Origin: Progne subis subis
Lineage: Eukaryota; Chordata; Aves; Passeriformes; Hirundinidae
Direction: 5' to 3'
Assembly (NCBI GenBank): GCA_022316685.1
Contig: JAKJHU010000023.1
Location: forward strand, 6,993,192-7,057,191
Length of the DNA stretch: 64,000 nucleotides
The notes beneath the pieces were generated by a model, which worked only from the letters and a program-made list of their open reading frames with translations, had not been told where the DNA came from and made no database searches. Position numbers and translations under genes: made by a program. This document shows positions 26,111 to 38,958 of this stretch, piece after piece (the stretch's first letter is position 1; every line of letters begins with the position of its first letter).

Positions 26111-28714
26111 TTTGGAGTCTAAATATTTGGTTGTAAGTGACACCGCTTAAATGAGACATGTCAGTTTATAACTCAATGTTGCAAATGCTTTTTCCTTTTT
26201 TTTTTCTTTTGTCAAATTCATTATTGTTGCCAATACCTTGATCACGAAATATGAATGAATGTGAATGACTTTAAGACTGGTAACTTGCAGGAAGGCAGCA
26301 GTGCTGTTTGTCATGATCTCTGTGTAAACCAGTCCTGTCATTGCTAGATACCTGTTTTAAGAGTGCACTGCTATACAGCAGATCTTACTGGACATACACC
26401 TACGTAAAACTTTGTGATAAAGTCCTGCACATCCCACAGCCTCATGGTACACACACAGCTTGGTGTTTAATGTCCTAGAATATCTTGATAGCTAGAAAAT
26501 GGTCACAGAGTTCACACAGTGAACTCCTCAGCATTGACCCAGTCCCCTGAACCCATCACCTTTCCTTGTTCAGTGAAATGTGAAAGATTTGTACAAGATG
26601 TTGTACGTATTTGTTAACTTTCTTTTTTTCAAAGATGCACCAAGATGTTGTACAAGGTGCAGTGCTGCATTCATGTACCTTTCTTCTGCGCCTGTGTGGC
26701 ACTAAATCCTTACAGAAAAACCAAAGTACGTGATGTGCAGTCCATGGTTCTATATACAAACTGGATTCACTCACACCACAGATATTTGTTGCTGGGATGA
26801 AAAGAGCTTGAAAAAGGACAAGCCACATACTGCCCAAGCCATTGCTTTGCATGTAAGGGCCCTACAAATCTCACACAAAGTCAAGGACAGATTTGGTGTG
26901 GTTGTCTCCAAATGACTGCAGGCTAGATGGTGTAGGTGCACCAGGTAGGAGGGGAGAAAGGGACAACAGCTGGTTTTGCCGTCCCTAGACTGCAAGCAAT
27001 GGTTGCCTCAACTTTTGGTGTTATCTGGCATATTCAGGACAGTGGGAAAGGAGGGGGTGTTGGCCTTCTTCCCATTTACTAAGGCATAAATGTATCACTG
27101 GCTTGTAATTAAGTGTGTGCTTCCATGCACACTAGGGGTACATTTAGAAGCATTCTTCAAGTGTGGATATTGGAAAGTGACTCATTAGAAACAAAATAAA
27201 AAATTAAAATCTGAATATTGACCAACCTTTTCTATCACCTCACTGCCTTCCTAAAAGTAGGTTTTTAAAACCTTGTATATATAGTTATTCTAAGGATCGT
27301 GCTTCCACCCACTCCATATAGATTTCCTTGAGGTCTTTTACAAGCTCTGGTTCAATAAATATATGCATAAAATTATTCACCTTCTCTGCTCTGGTCATCT
27401 TATCTGCAGATTTCTGTGACAGCACTCCTTCATTTCTTTGCTAAAGTCATGTCATCCAGCATTCCAAATCATTATTTGAGTCTTCTAAAATTAAACTGTG
27501 TTAAGTTAGGTTTGTCTTGGTTTGATTTGGTTTGGTTTTCTCTTCTGAAACCTCCCAGATTCCATGTCTCCTAATATAGAATATTACTCGTCTCAGTGCA
27601 CAGCCTGGCTGAATCAGAAGACTCAGCACAGAAAACCAAGCAAGCAAGATGTCAAAATTCTCAGGGTGAAAGAAAAACAGCAGCACCAACCATTGATTTT
27701 CAGGTGCCACATCTTCCTGCTCACTGACATATTCTGATTAAAGGTTTACAAGTATAAACCCAGAATGACTTCATTGACTCTGGTGGAATAACTTCAAATT
27801 TGCACAGCTAAAATCAAGATTTCAGTCCAGCTCTCATTTTGTAGAAGATAGCTCGATCTAGAGCGTAGCTCAGGTGAATAGATGTATTTGATCTATAGAT
27901 AGAAGTAGAATTAATGAGCACAAAACTAAAAAACAAACAAGAACAACCACGGGAAGTAAAACACTTTGGAGCCTGCATCCACTCTTGTACAGTTCTATTT
28001 CACACCATCAGGGATGAATTTGTCCCTTTTTGTTGGCTGCAGTAATTCCTTGTGTTATTTTACATTGCTACATTTCTTTTTGTTTTCGTTCATGCCAACA
28101 AGACCATGAGTAGGCGTCATATAAGATAAATCTCACTAATTTTAAAAAAGAAAAGCTAGTGAACAGGAGGTGATAAATGCTGTGCTGCCTACTCAGGTTC
28201 TGTCACATAAGATGTCACTTCTTTATTTTAATTATATTTTCTGCCAACTCACAAAAGCCAGTGATTTCTACTGCATGTGATCCTACCTTTTGCTATGAAA
28301 TTTTTCTGCATAGCCAATTGCAAAAGCATCTACTTGTTTCTGTCCCAATTTTTTCCATATTCATTTTATGGCTGCTTCCTGATGTTCTATAGAAATTGTC
28401 TCTTCAGGAAATGTTAAAACATAAATAACAGCTTGTTCATTGCAAAATGACTCAGACTGCACACGGAATCAATTCTTTTTTCAAGCGTTAGTAAAATACA
28501 TAGGGAGCCTAAAAGATCATCTGCATTTTAGATACAGCTTTGCTACTGCATGCTCACAGCTAGCTAGTTTTGATAAAAAATTCTACTTGATTAAAAAAAT
28601 TGAAAGCTAAGACTGTGGTATCTAGACAGTACCAACAGTAAATCTTTATTTGTTGGCATGGCAGGTAAGAATTCTTGTCATCCTAGATGGTGAATTAAAC
28701 CCAGCTTCGAGCAA

Positions 28715-28715
<1 letters not shown>
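26111..28715. other. unique AT-rich non-coding DNA
   Basis: No gene or transposon was recognised. A short GGTTTG-rich run lies near 27,508-27,540. Confidence 0.5.

Positions 28716-28760
<45 letters not shown>
28716..28760. repeat. (ATT)15 microsatellite
   Basis: Fifteen uninterrupted ATT units are directly visible. Confidence 0.97.
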
Positions 28761-28765
<5 letters not shown>

Positions 28766-30167
28766 AGACTGGAAATCAAAAGCAGGAATGAGAGAATGGA
28801 TTTTGGGACAGCATCTAATTTAACCAGGAAAAGAAAAAGAAAGAACAGCACAGGAACATCAGACAGCTCAATCACACACCTGGGGGGCCATCAGACAGCT
28901 GGATTATCCTGAAGACAACTTCAGATCCAAGGCTGGGTAGTTCAACTAAATCAAAACAGGTCAGATCACAGCCTGAATGCTAAACTACATTTTTAAAGTA
29001 ATCAGTGTTGTGGGTTTTGTACTACAACTGTCCAGCCAGATTGGTCATATTTCTGGTCATGTATGAACCTTGAACAAAGGAAGAACATAACTGCCTTTTC
29101 ATCTGACCATTTATTTTTCATTAATCACAGTGTCCTTATTATTTAAAAAATTAGACTGAATTTGAGATTGAACATAAAATTGAATTACATCTCAAGAAAA
29201 AATGTAGATTCCCTAATAGTTTATCCTTGTCAAATGAAATAACCAGCAATTCAATGATCTCTTCTCTGTGATGGGCCTTCAAGGGACTCTTCGCTCAAGG
29301 ATAAATTAAGTTCTCCACTCTTTAGTGCTTGGAGCACTTCTCTGTAGAAATACTGAGCAATTCAAACTCCAGCTCTGCATTTCAAGGAAGCTTAGGGTCT
29401 TCAAAACCATAACCTGACTCAGTTTCCTGGATCCATCTCTACTGCTAGATCTAGCAGAGCACTATGGGTACACTTGCACAGACAAATATAACTTAGGTAA
29501 ATATTGCTAAGAAACCTCAGCATTTTTTTTCTGGACACGTCAAGCCTCTGTATGGGGGGTGAGGGGGAAGCATCTGCTTTACCTGACTACAGAGCCAGTC
29601 CTTTCTCCTTCCTTTAGGAAAAATAATGCAATGGCACACCACTTACCTCACAGGATTCTTTAATTAATGCTTGATTAAATTTAGAACAGACATTTTTATG
29701 TCCTTCTTTACATTTGTACATTTTGAATTTATCACCTATATTTTCTATGTAAAATCCATATTTGTTTACAGTACAGTATGTAAGCCTTAGGCAATATTTT
29801 TCACAAATCATTTGTATTTCTCTGAAGAAAACTTCCTTTTACTATGGATTTATGCAAAGTTTTTTCTAAGTATAAATAAATCTTCCTGGCCTGTAAGTTC
29901 TCTGTGTGAGACAAACATTAGGCCAATTGAGCTATTTCACAGATATACCTCATCACCAGAGGGGATCTGGTTTCTTTGTCCCCCAAGAATCTTGTGTTTG
30001 GGAACATGGAGAGCTCTAGTTTTCCTCATCTCTTTTTGGATTTGGAGGCCCTCTCTCCCCTCTTTGGCTCACTGCATGGCAAGCAGGGCCTTCTGGGGGA
30101 ATTTTCCTGACTTTACACTCACAGTCCTGGGCTCACAGTTCTACACTACAGTGAACAAGATGGTGAG
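28761..30167. other. unique non-coding DNA
   Basis: Nothing was recognised. The open frame at 29,812-30,174 has no domain and ends in the CR1 tail. Confidence 0.5.
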
Positions 30168-30232
30168 GGGTTAATGGTTGGGGATTATTACCTTAGAGGC
30201 CTTTTTCCACCCTAATGGATTCTATGATTCTT
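30168..30232 (+). mobile_element. CR1: CR1 LINE 3' tail, diverged
   Basis: The pattern GGTTGGGGATTATTACCTTA, then GAGGCCTTTTTCCA, then GATTCTATGATTCTT matches the last ~60 bp of CR1 elements, including the terminal 8-bp-type repeat. The upstream boundary is not visible. Confidence 0.75.
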
Positions 30233-31229
30233 CGCTATAAATGACCTTCATGCAGTTCACAGTGCCACAATAGTCTGCATTCCCTGTGCATTACAGGGAA
30301 AACTCTGTATGCACATCTTATCCAACACACAACCCCCCGCTTCTGGTTCTCTGTAGGGGTTCCTCCTGAAGCAATACCATGGATGACAGGTTTGCTATCA
30401 GAGAGCTTTGAGTACCCTTCATCATTTTGAGAGGTTTATACACACTTTAACTGTACATAACTCTCACCTGCAGTAAGTGCTCATTGAATGAACATGCCCG
30501 CATTGCGTGCAATGTGAATATAGTATTTATTTAGGGATCTGTAGAAGCTTCAGGAAGTCACTGTGAAGCTGAATCATATTTAATTTTATGTGCTAGGAAA
30601 CCGGCACAACGCTTGGGATGAACCAAGAGTTCCAAGGTGTGGGAGACTGCACTCGGTTGTGAAACTCCCCTCTCCCTGCAGGGAAGGTCTGATGGGGCAC
30701 TACTGGCTTAGCTGTGCTGATGTGAGAGGCAGCTGAGGAGGCATCATCAACCATCAGGGACCCCTGAAACACCCCCAGACCCATTCCTGAAGCCTTCCAC
30801 CAGAGGACTGCACATGATCCAAAGCTGTTGCAGCAGATCCAGGGTCTGTTGTAAGAGACAATGTAAAACTTCCCCCACACACAGGGAAGGTACGTGGGCG
30901 TTCTTTCCACCTAGCCTGAGTGTATTTTAACCCATCAGACTTTGTGTTTTGGGGACTTCTTGAGGGGATAGATCAAGATAGATCAAGATCATCACTTCAA
31001 CCAGCAACAACAATCAAATCTCATTGCAGATCAATGGGTGGTGATTATGCATCTTTCTACTCTTATTCTTTCTTTTTCTTTCTTTTCCTTTCTTTTCCTT
31101 ATACATTTTCTCAAGTAATATTTTTAGGCTTTCATATTGATATATTACTATAGATAATAGTAACCAAAACAATGGTTATATACCTGTTTTCCATTGCAAC
31201 CAAACTGTCCTAAAATAGTCCCTGCACAA
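30233..31229. other. non-coding DNA, nothing recognised
   Basis: A GC-richer stretch at about 30,590-30,910 has no identifiable repeat or exon signature. TTTCTTTTCC-rich simple sequence lies at about 31,065-31,100. Confidence 0.5.
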
Positions 31230-31270
31230 ATATATTTATATATTTTTATATATATATATATATATATATA
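31230..31270. repeat. (TA)n microsatellite
   Basis: TATATTTA-type units lead into a pure TA run. Confidence 0.9.
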
Positions 31271-31542
31271 CACATACTTAGAAACATCAATCATTAGTGT
31301 TGTTTCACTCTAATCTGCCCCAAGGGAACCATGAATAAGAACTTGGGTCACTCTTACCTTCATGGGGGCAGGTCATAACGCATGGTATGTCAGAAAGTCT
31401 TCATGAAGTGCAGATTTCCTCTTTACTCCCATTTATTTAGTGCATGACTCTGAAATGGCTCACTCCCTTCAAAAACATTTGTAGGGTATAAACCCCAACT
31501 CTCTATACTTTCTAGAAATCTTCATGGGAGAAAATCCTTTTA

Positions 31543-32027
31543 TGATAAAATCTTGCACATGGCCAGAATAGTATAAGCTACATGAAGATTTATCAAGTCT
31601 GAGTGTTGGCCTGCAACTTCCCAGAGTGGCTTAATAATAGTGAGACAACTTCTCTGGAGATGTTTTGTAAAACAAAAGGTTTTAATAATGAAAAAAAATA
31701 ATAAACAACATAGAACAAATATAAGTAGAACACTGTGCAGAGAACACTCTCACACTGGCTAAGGCAGTTCAAACAAGCACTTGAGCTCCTTTGTGCCGTA
31801 TTTTTTATACTTGATTGTCTAGGTGGGCACCTTGCCCAATGAAATTGGCAACAGGCTTTGAGGTACATTTCTAAAGCCCAATCAGTGCTCCTGTGCTGGC
31901 ACTGGACCAACCACAGTAAAAGTATCACAGAAGATTCTAGTCCATTTTCCTTTTAAGTTCAAAGGTAAACTGAAACTCTTTTCTTTAGATAGAAACACCT
32001 CCTTGGGTGTGGGAGTGCATTACTACA
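31543..32027 (-). mobile_element. solo LTR, family G copy 1, perfect 6-bp TSD
   Basis: On the plus strand the element starts TGATAAAATC and ends ATTACTACA. It is flanked by a perfect 6-bp TSD CTTTTA (31,537-31,542 and 32,028-32,033). In minus orientation it has a TATAAAAA box (plus 31,801-31,809) and an ATTAAA poly(A) signal (plus 31,681-31,686), in the order U3-R-U5. The length is 485 bp. It aligns along its whole length with the copy at 56,774-57,269. A 6-bp TSD is typical of class II (ERVK/alpha-beta-like) elements. No internal region is present. Confidence 0.88.
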
Positions 32028-32033
32028 CTTTTA

Positions 32034-32465
32034 TACAGAAGTATTAATTTCTTTTCAACTTGAAAAGCCTGACCCCTAGGAAACGGCACTTCTGCAAGTC
32101 AGATCCTGGTTGCATTGCTGCTCTCAGAAGCCTGGCTTGATAGCTTAGGCACCTTCTGCCTTATTTGATGCACAAGAACTACAGCCCAGTAGGCTACAAA
32201 GAACAAAAATGGCTCCTTTTACCTTAGTATCTCAAGGAATTTAGCAAACGATTAATGAGCATCTCAGTCATCTCACCAAGGACGTCTGGGGACAAGGTGG
32301 CAAAGGAGAGCAGACAGCTAGATGGTAGGTTAGGTGGTATTGCTGCTCTCTAGAGGGAAACCTGTTCTACTCATTAATTGAAGTCTTCGGCTCCTTGTCT
32401 ACATGCATGGCATCATACACAGGATTTGAACAGTTCCACTAATGCACTATTGGGTTGATGTTACG

Positions 32466-32470
<5 letters not shown>
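32034..32470. other. unique non-coding DNA
   Basis: Nothing was recognised. Confidence 0.5.

Positions 32471-32521
<51 letters not shown>
32471..32521. repeat. poly(T) tract of 51 bp
   Basis: This is an uninterrupted T run. Its length may be imprecise because homopolymers are error-prone in sequencing. There is no adjoining retrocopy that would make it an obvious poly(A) tail. Confidence 0.9.
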
Positions 32522-33091
32522 CCCCTCTCTAAGTTTGCAATCAAACAAAATTATCACAATCATAGGTGGTGAGAAAGTTGGTCAGAAAAGAGAAAATATT
32601 GAAAGTTTAAATCCTGGAACAACCATGCCCTTTCTCTCCAATGACAAAGCCACCAAACTTAAAAGAGGCAAAGGAAAGATCTGACCCAGCACCCAAAACA
32701 AAAAGTCATTGCTGCCAGGTATGTAACTACATGCATCCTATAACCAGATCTTGTCCCAAGCAGAGCTGTGATGAGACTGATGATCTCACGATTCACTTTT
32801 TGCAAAATCCATCTAGCACAGACAAAGCCTAGCAGGTGTAGAGCATGAGAAATTAATTTCTGGCTCACCAGTTGTCAGGAAGACTATAAGCTACAAAATG
32901 TGCACCTTGGTAAATGACACCTGTAGCTGGTCTTTTATCCTAGCTCTTTCTGTTCAACAGTCCTATGTTTTAATAAGGACTCTAATTGGACAAGTGAAAA
33001 AAATGCTCACATAAAATGTTCCCCTGCCTTTGTATAGCAAGCCTCTGGTCCCTCATCAGTGCTACCTGCTTATCTCGTTTGTCTGAAAATG
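32522..33091. other. unique non-coding DNA
   Basis: Nothing was recognised. Confidence 0.5.
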
Positions 33092-33135
33092 TGCTTCCAT
33101 TTGCTCCTCTAAAATTAGAGGAGCAAATGGAAGCA
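33092..33135. repeat. perfect inverted repeat, 21-bp arms, 2-nt loop
   Basis: The left arm TGCTTCCATTTGCTCCTCTAA (33,092-33,112) is the exact reverse complement of the right arm (33,115-33,135). Only AA lies between them. Immediately outside, G faces G, so the pairing stops. There are no TSDs or transposon termini around it. Confidence 0.97.
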
Positions 33136-35490
33136 GGGTTCTGCTGAACTGTTACATTTTGAGGGCAGATTAGAAGAGACAGTAAAGTCCCTAGCACAAG
33201 AACTGCTCTGAAGCCAGCACTGCCATATGGTGGAAAATTATGTTGGGTGGGGGGGATTTTTTTTGGGGGGTGGGGGTGGATTTTTTGTGTGTGTTGTTTT
33301 GGGAATCTTTTTACATTCTGAATAAGAAAAATTATATCAAAATGTTAACACTGCACTAGAAAGATGTAAATTTGTAATAAACCCGTTTAATTTCAAAGAA
33401 ATTGACTCTCTTTTTTTTTTTTTTTTGAGATATAGAAATATTTTTGTGATTTCATTCATTCTGTTCTGTAAAATAAATATTTTTACCACACAAGTCTTTA
33501 AATGAGTTTGCAATAATGTAGCAAGATTGAGAGAGAACCGGAATATTGAATAAGAACATTGAATATGGTGATATCATAATTGGTATTCATTACAGAAATG
33601 AGTCATTCTTCAGTGATGTGGCAACTGCTGCTTGGTTTGCTTCTTAACAGGTGGTACAGGAGCCAGTGGAATACAAGTTTGAAACTCATAATTCATGGCT
33701 GGCAATTTTCTATTAACTTTTCTTGTATTTGTATTAATAAAAAATACAAATATAATTCCAAAAAATGCAACAGGTAAGTCGTTTTAATTTTAGTTGAAAT
33801 TACCAAGGCAATCAACACACTCCAGTGAACACTCTGAGTCTACAAGAGCCTTTTTCTTCCTACAGAAATTATGTACAATCTATTACATGTTGTATCTATC
33901 TTAGTCAAGTCAAATTCATGTTTAATCGAGTCAAATTTCATGTTTAAAGTGTAAGGAATAATGGATTTACTCAAATCCCACAGAATTTCGCTAGAATTTA
34001 GTGTTATAAAATTACACCCTTTGTCTGTACCAGGATATCTCAAAAAGACACTACCTGCAAATGAGTCAAATACCCTTTTTGAAGATCATGAGCAGGACTT
34101 GAACTGTTTCTTGGGGCAGATTTACCAGCAGTTCTGGAAGATCTAGTTATGAAAAAAAAATCATATGACTAGGAAAGTATATAGATATTTGGACATATAT
34201 TCCTACCAGACATCGGTATGAATACCAACATCAACGAAGTCAATAAATACTTACTTGAACATCATTCACATTGTTCACCACTCCACTGTTCCCATCCCTC
34301 TGTCTGTTCTTTCTACTTTCTTGTCTGTTTAATGTCATTATAAACTGATGACTTGTAGTACATACCTGTAAGTTTTTCCAAGACTGCTTCTTGTGTGTCT
34401 TTCTACTTCTGATTTACCTATTTGCTAATAAATTCTCATACTGATAAAAGTTAAACAGACTCAAATTTACTGTATGGGGTCCGACTCTCTTGGATGTAAT
34501 TTCATTTCTCAGCCTAACCAAAAGTACTGTTCCTAATAAAAATACTGATAGAATATTGTTTAAAAGAAGTCACTATGAATGCAATTTTTTTCTATACCAT
34601 TTTATGACCCAACTACCAGTGTAGAGCTTGTTTTGGGGTTTGTTAAGTTATCTAAATGTAAGAAAACAACAAGAAACTTCCACTGAACTTGCTGGTAACA
34701 AGAAGAATGTCACTAAAAGCAGCCCAAGTCTTATTTCAAATATTTTCCAAGACAATTTAGACCTAATTCTTCAAATGATCCATCCAGGATTTCTCAGTTT
34801 CTTTTCTGTCTGCCACTTCTAAAGATTCTTTAGCAAGAAAATTTTCAAAAATAACATTTTCTTTTTGTGATGAGAGTCTTCCTTTAAAAAGAAACATCTG
34901 TCAGTAATTTTGCAGTGCAATTGGGACTTGGGAACAAGGAACAATGGTCCTATGGCTGCTCCTTCCTGCTGCTCGCTGAGTGACTTTACACAAGTCTCAG
35001 CATGTCTCTGTTACCTTAGCTACCCCTTTTTGTCCTCCCCTGCTAAACTGTGCTGTCATTGTGGCAGGGACTGTGACATACAACCCATTTTTATGGTCCC
35101 TCACACAATGAGAATTTGATCACAGCTGGGGTCTAGAGACACAGTGTAGCAACACAACAAAAGAGCCCTTGAGTACAGGGGAGGAGCAGCAGGGCAAACT
35201 GCCCTCACATTCTTGGATAACTTATTATCATTTCCACAAGAAATACGATAGAAATTGACCTAAAGAGGTGTCAGAATATCTTTATCTCAATTCCAACCAG
35301 TACTTTCTAAGCACAGGTCTCTGTCTGATGTACTAAGGAATCTCTGGCTTCACCTGTAATGAGTTCACTGAGAGGAAATTAAGGAAGAGCAAGCTCTGAA
35401 TTTGCATGAAAGCATTTCCTCCAGATCACTATTCCAGCTATGACAAGGAGGAATATCTGAAAACCAATCCTTAGGGATGTTTTTTGGACA
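33136..35490. other. unique AT-rich non-coding DNA
   Basis: G/T-rich low-complexity sequence with G-quadruplex potential lies at about 33,240-33,295, and a T run at 33,413-33,426. No gene was recognised. Confidence 0.5.
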
Positions 35491-35551
35491 TCTTAATGGT
35501 TGGGCTCAAATACCTCTGAGGTCTTTTCAAGCCATAGCAATTCTAAGACTC
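35491..35551 (+). mobile_element. CR1: CR1 LINE 3' tail, diverged, disrupted by an LTR insertion
   Basis: The pattern TTAATGGTTGGGCTCAAATA, then GAGGTCTTTTCAAGCC, then ATTCTAAGACTCT matches a CR1 3' end. LTR B is inserted directly after it, with TSD TACAT starting at 35,552. Confidence 0.6.
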
Positions 35552-35556
35552 TACAT

Positions 35557-36890
35557 TGTTATAATCTACTCAAAACCCGGGCAGGAATGAGTAAATAAAA
35601 TTTAATTTGAACCCGATAAAAATTACAAAACAAAGGCGTGGCGATGCAATAAGTGTTTTGTTAGGTTTTTATAAGAAGTTTATGTTATGGTTCATTTCAC
35701 TGTATCCCCAGTTTTGTAACTGTCCATTCCCTTTTGTGTTCTCTGTATAATAAGGTGTTTTGTGTCAGTCTTCCCACCCCCCACCTGACTTGGAACATCC
35801 CCTCTGCCCCCCCTCACTCTGGGGCAGCCTGTCTGTCACCCCAGGGATCCCTTCCGGATTGCGAAATCTCAGGGAGAGGGCTTCAGGTGATAGGTCCCCT
35901 GGGGGGAATTCCTTTAGCTCTGGATTTTAGTGGTCAGAGGCTTGGGGGTGGGCACACCTTGTTACCCCCTGAATCCCTGATTTGTTTTCTCGTTGTAACC
36001 CCCCTGGAACCCCTCCCCCACTTATAAGGTGGAGGAGGGAGATTCTCGCTCTCTCTCTGCTCTGGGTCTCTGGCTTCCCTGGCCTGAAGTTTGGACCAGC
36101 TGCGGACTTCCCGCAGCTGGCCTGAATAAACATCTTTTAACCTGCTGAGAGCCATCCTTTTCTTGCTGCCGTTGCTGTCACAACACTATTGGGTCCAGCT
36201 GCTGCTGAGAAGCCGATCAAGCAGGTAATAGCCTGCGTGCCCTCCGAACTGGGAACATCTGTGGCTGAGCAGACCTGAGCTAGCCAGAGGTCATCTCCCG
36301 CCCAGTGCAGGGACGGAACCAGCCACACAAAGGGGGGAACCAGGGCTGGGAGTTTGATGGGACTCCTTCTGCCCACCAGAGGCTTGACTCACAAAATAGC
36401 ATCTCTGCCTTTTATACCCTGAGAGTATATCAGCATCATTAATATTCATGAGCAGTCCTTTTATTTCCTTCTGGCCCCTCCCACAGTCAGTACCTTTGCC
36501 CATATATGTAACACTTGGCTCCTCCCAGGGCCTGTCAATCAGTCCTTCCATGCCTTTCATTGGTGGAGCCCTTCTTGTATCCTGATTGGTGGTGCCATCT
36601 TACCATGCCAGGCCTCTCAGCAGCAAGTGTGCCCTGCTCCCTGCCACTTCTTACAATGGCAAATGCAATCCCTTCCACACATGTTTTTACAGCCCTGTGA
36701 GCCAGAGATGTCCTGCGGTAATCAAAAAACGGGGAGGGGAGTATTGAAGGGAGAACAAAAAAGGGTTCAAAACTATACGGTAACAACAAAAGTACATCAA
36801 AGAACTGTAACCCCAACAAAACTCCTCCTCACTATACTCAACAACTCTTCCTCATTTGCGTGAGCCAATCATCATACCTTATTCATGGCA
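35557..36890 (-). mobile_element. LTR B: solo LTR with 5-bp TSD, interrupted by nested LTR A
   Basis: On the plus strand it starts TGTTATAATC and ends TTCATGGCA, flanked by a perfect 5-bp TSD TACAT (35,552-35,556 and 36,891-36,895). Removing nested LTR A and one TSD copy leaves about 637 bp. In minus orientation, two CCAAT-type boxes (near 36,545-36,595) precede a TATAAAA box (plus 36,410-36,416). The ATTAAA poly(A) signal lies beyond the nested insertion (plus 35,601-35,606). The whole therefore reads as a normal U3-R-U5. LTR A interrupts it between TATA box and poly(A) signal. A 5-bp TSD suggests an ERVL-like family. It shares a GCTTGGCTCCTCC-like word with LTR E. Confidence 0.82.
35639..36329 (+). 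mobile_element. LTR A: solo LTR nested in LTR B, 6-bp TSD
   Basis: It starts TGGCGATGC and ends GCCACACA. It is flanked by AAGGCG (35,633-35,638) and AAGGGG (36,330-36,335), a 6-bp TSD with one substitution. It carries a TATAAG box (36,023-36,028) and an AATAAA poly(A) signal (36,125-36,130). The length is 691 bp. It is clearly related to the LTR at 43,796-44,501: both share a TAAGAAGTT...TATG(T/-)(A/T)ATGGTTC...CACTGTA stretch in U3 and CTGAGCTAGCC near the 3' end. It is class II-like by TSD length. Confidence 0.8.
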
Positions 36891-36895
36891 TACAT

Positions 36896-37538
36896 TAATA
36901 TTTCACCCACCTTGCCAAAGTCAGTTGATAGTGTCATTGCAAGCTGGAACAGAGCTACTGGCAAATGTTAGTGGGGCCCCTTGCATGGGACTTCAGCTGT
37001 TAGAGTGATCTCAAGAAGAGTAGGAAGATGTACAAAAATATGCATGCAATGAGTTGGCAGCAAAGCAGAAGGAACCTAAAGCAATGCTGACATCATTAGT
37101 AGCAGCAAGGGAGAAACTTCCCATGATTACTGGTTTTTTTAGGAAATATAAGATAATATTACGTACCTGTAGATCATGTGAAACCTTACAAGATACAGGT
37201 GTCCTAGAGTATATATGATCCTGTTTATGGAACAGACAATTCTAGCTCACAGCATATGTGAAATATCATGAATGCAAAGCTTTTTCCCTCTAACTTGTAT
37301 TTAAATTATGTTTTAAACTCAATGGAAGATGTTCAGTTTACACAGATTTCAAGATCAATTTCAACTGAAGTGGGAGGACTGATGTGACCAGTAGAACCCA
37401 CAGGTATAACACCACTGATAATATGTCCTTCTATATTATTTGAGTTGTCTTTTGACACGTTTAGCTAATTTATGTACTGAATGTCACATATATGAGGCAA
37501 GTGTACCCTCTTTTAAAATTATTGTGCTCCAGTACATT
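36896..37538. other. unique non-coding DNA
   Basis: Nothing was recognised. Confidence 0.5.
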
Positions 37539-37540
37539 AA

Positions 37541-37572
<32 letters not shown>

Positions 37573-37651
37573 AAACAAACAAAAAAAAAAAAAAAAAAAA
37601 AACAAAAACAAAAAAAAAAAAAACAACAAAAAAAAAAACCAGAAAAAAAAA
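37539..37651. repeat. A-rich (CAAAA)n low-complexity tract
   Basis: CAAAA units pass into long A runs broken by single C or G bases. The Lys/Thr-rich and Phe/Val-rich open frames across it are artefacts. Confidence 0.92.
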
Positions 37652-38940
37652 GTTGAAGAGCTTTGTAATGAAACAGATTTGGAAATAATCGCTTTTCCTT
37701 GTCACTCTTTCCATTATTAGAAAAGCTTCAAGTCCCTTTTTTTCTGCAAGTGAGTCACCTAAGCCATTTCTAAGTGCTGTAAAGTATCAGGAGAACAGCA
37801 CCACCACAAGAGACACACTACAAAAAACAGTTAACCAGCTTTTCTGATGTGAACCCAAGATCCATGTGCAGTGAAGTACATGTGCTTCAGCATTTCTATT
37901 TCTGCACAAAACTACAGCAGTTTTGCACCCACGAGTATTGTAGCTTCATTAACCACAGGAAGCTTACTTTTACAATTATAGATTCACATGTGAACGCATT
38001 TTCCACCAAAGCCAGAATCTATTTTGTTATAATTTGACTGCATAAACCACAATAATAGTTTTCTGAGCTAAAAGTAAAGGCTTTTCTCAGAAATCCACAG
38101 CTGTCTTTCAAATTTTCCTGCATTATACACAGGTATGTAGTATAAAGTTAGCGTTTAAAAGCATGCATCAGTGTTTCACATATCAGTGATATAAAGAGAT
38201 AAGTATTTGCTTACGAAACTCATACTATAACTTTCATAGCTGAAAGTATCATCTAAACCTAAGAAAATATAAATTAGTTTGCCTAGAGATAAGGCTTCTA
38301 ATTTCATTGGTCATATATATGGAGAAACAGCCCAGCAACCCTGATAGTCACTAAATTTCAGGCCTTGCTTGTGACGCAGTGAGCACATGCAACTTCATTT
38401 CACACCTTTAGGTAATTGCAGTGCACTTAAAATATTTTTAAAACACTTCCGTATGTGTAACTGTTGGTAAGCATATTTTTATTGAGAGGTGCCCCTTAAA
38501 TTGAAAAGTAACAGCAACTTGCTTTCATTTAATTGACAGCAAGATATCAGTGGCTTTAGATACACAATGGAAGCTCTCCAATAATAAGACCTTTTAAAAT
38601 AAGCTTTAGCAATCTGGAAAGAACAAGCTGAATCTGTCAGCATGCAAGCCTGTACTGCTCCAACTGTATGCAGTCCTATCTTAATATTCAGCTAGAATTC
38701 AGATTGCAAAGAAGGGATGTACATCCCATCTGTGAAAGAAAAAGCCTCCGAGACCTGGCCTTTCTTCTTTTCCTCATGGTGGAAGGGAAGAGACTCCTCT
38801 GTGTGTCCTGGGCCTTGCATGCAGCCCAGCAGAGGTATTGCTGCCTGCATTCCTTCATGAGAGTGTGTGGGGTTGGAAGACCGTTTCCTCCTGAAGGCTG
38901 TTTCTCTGCACATGGATAGATATGCTCTCTGCAGCCTAAT
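37652..38940. other. unique AT-rich non-coding DNA
   Basis: Nothing was recognised. Confidence 0.5.
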
Positions 38941-38958
38941 TCTCTCTCTCTCTCTCTC
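38941..38958. repeat. (TC)9 microsatellite
   Basis: Nine TC units are directly visible. Confidence 0.9.

Noticed and set aside
36137..36863. Cluster of 60-94-codon frames on both strands
   Set aside because: They lie in LTR A U5 and the U3 of LTR B. No retroviral motif is present.
37539..37651. Poly(A) tail of a processed pseudogene
   Set aside because: No coding or retrocopy-like sequence precedes it on the plus strand and no TSD was found. It is treated as simple sequence.
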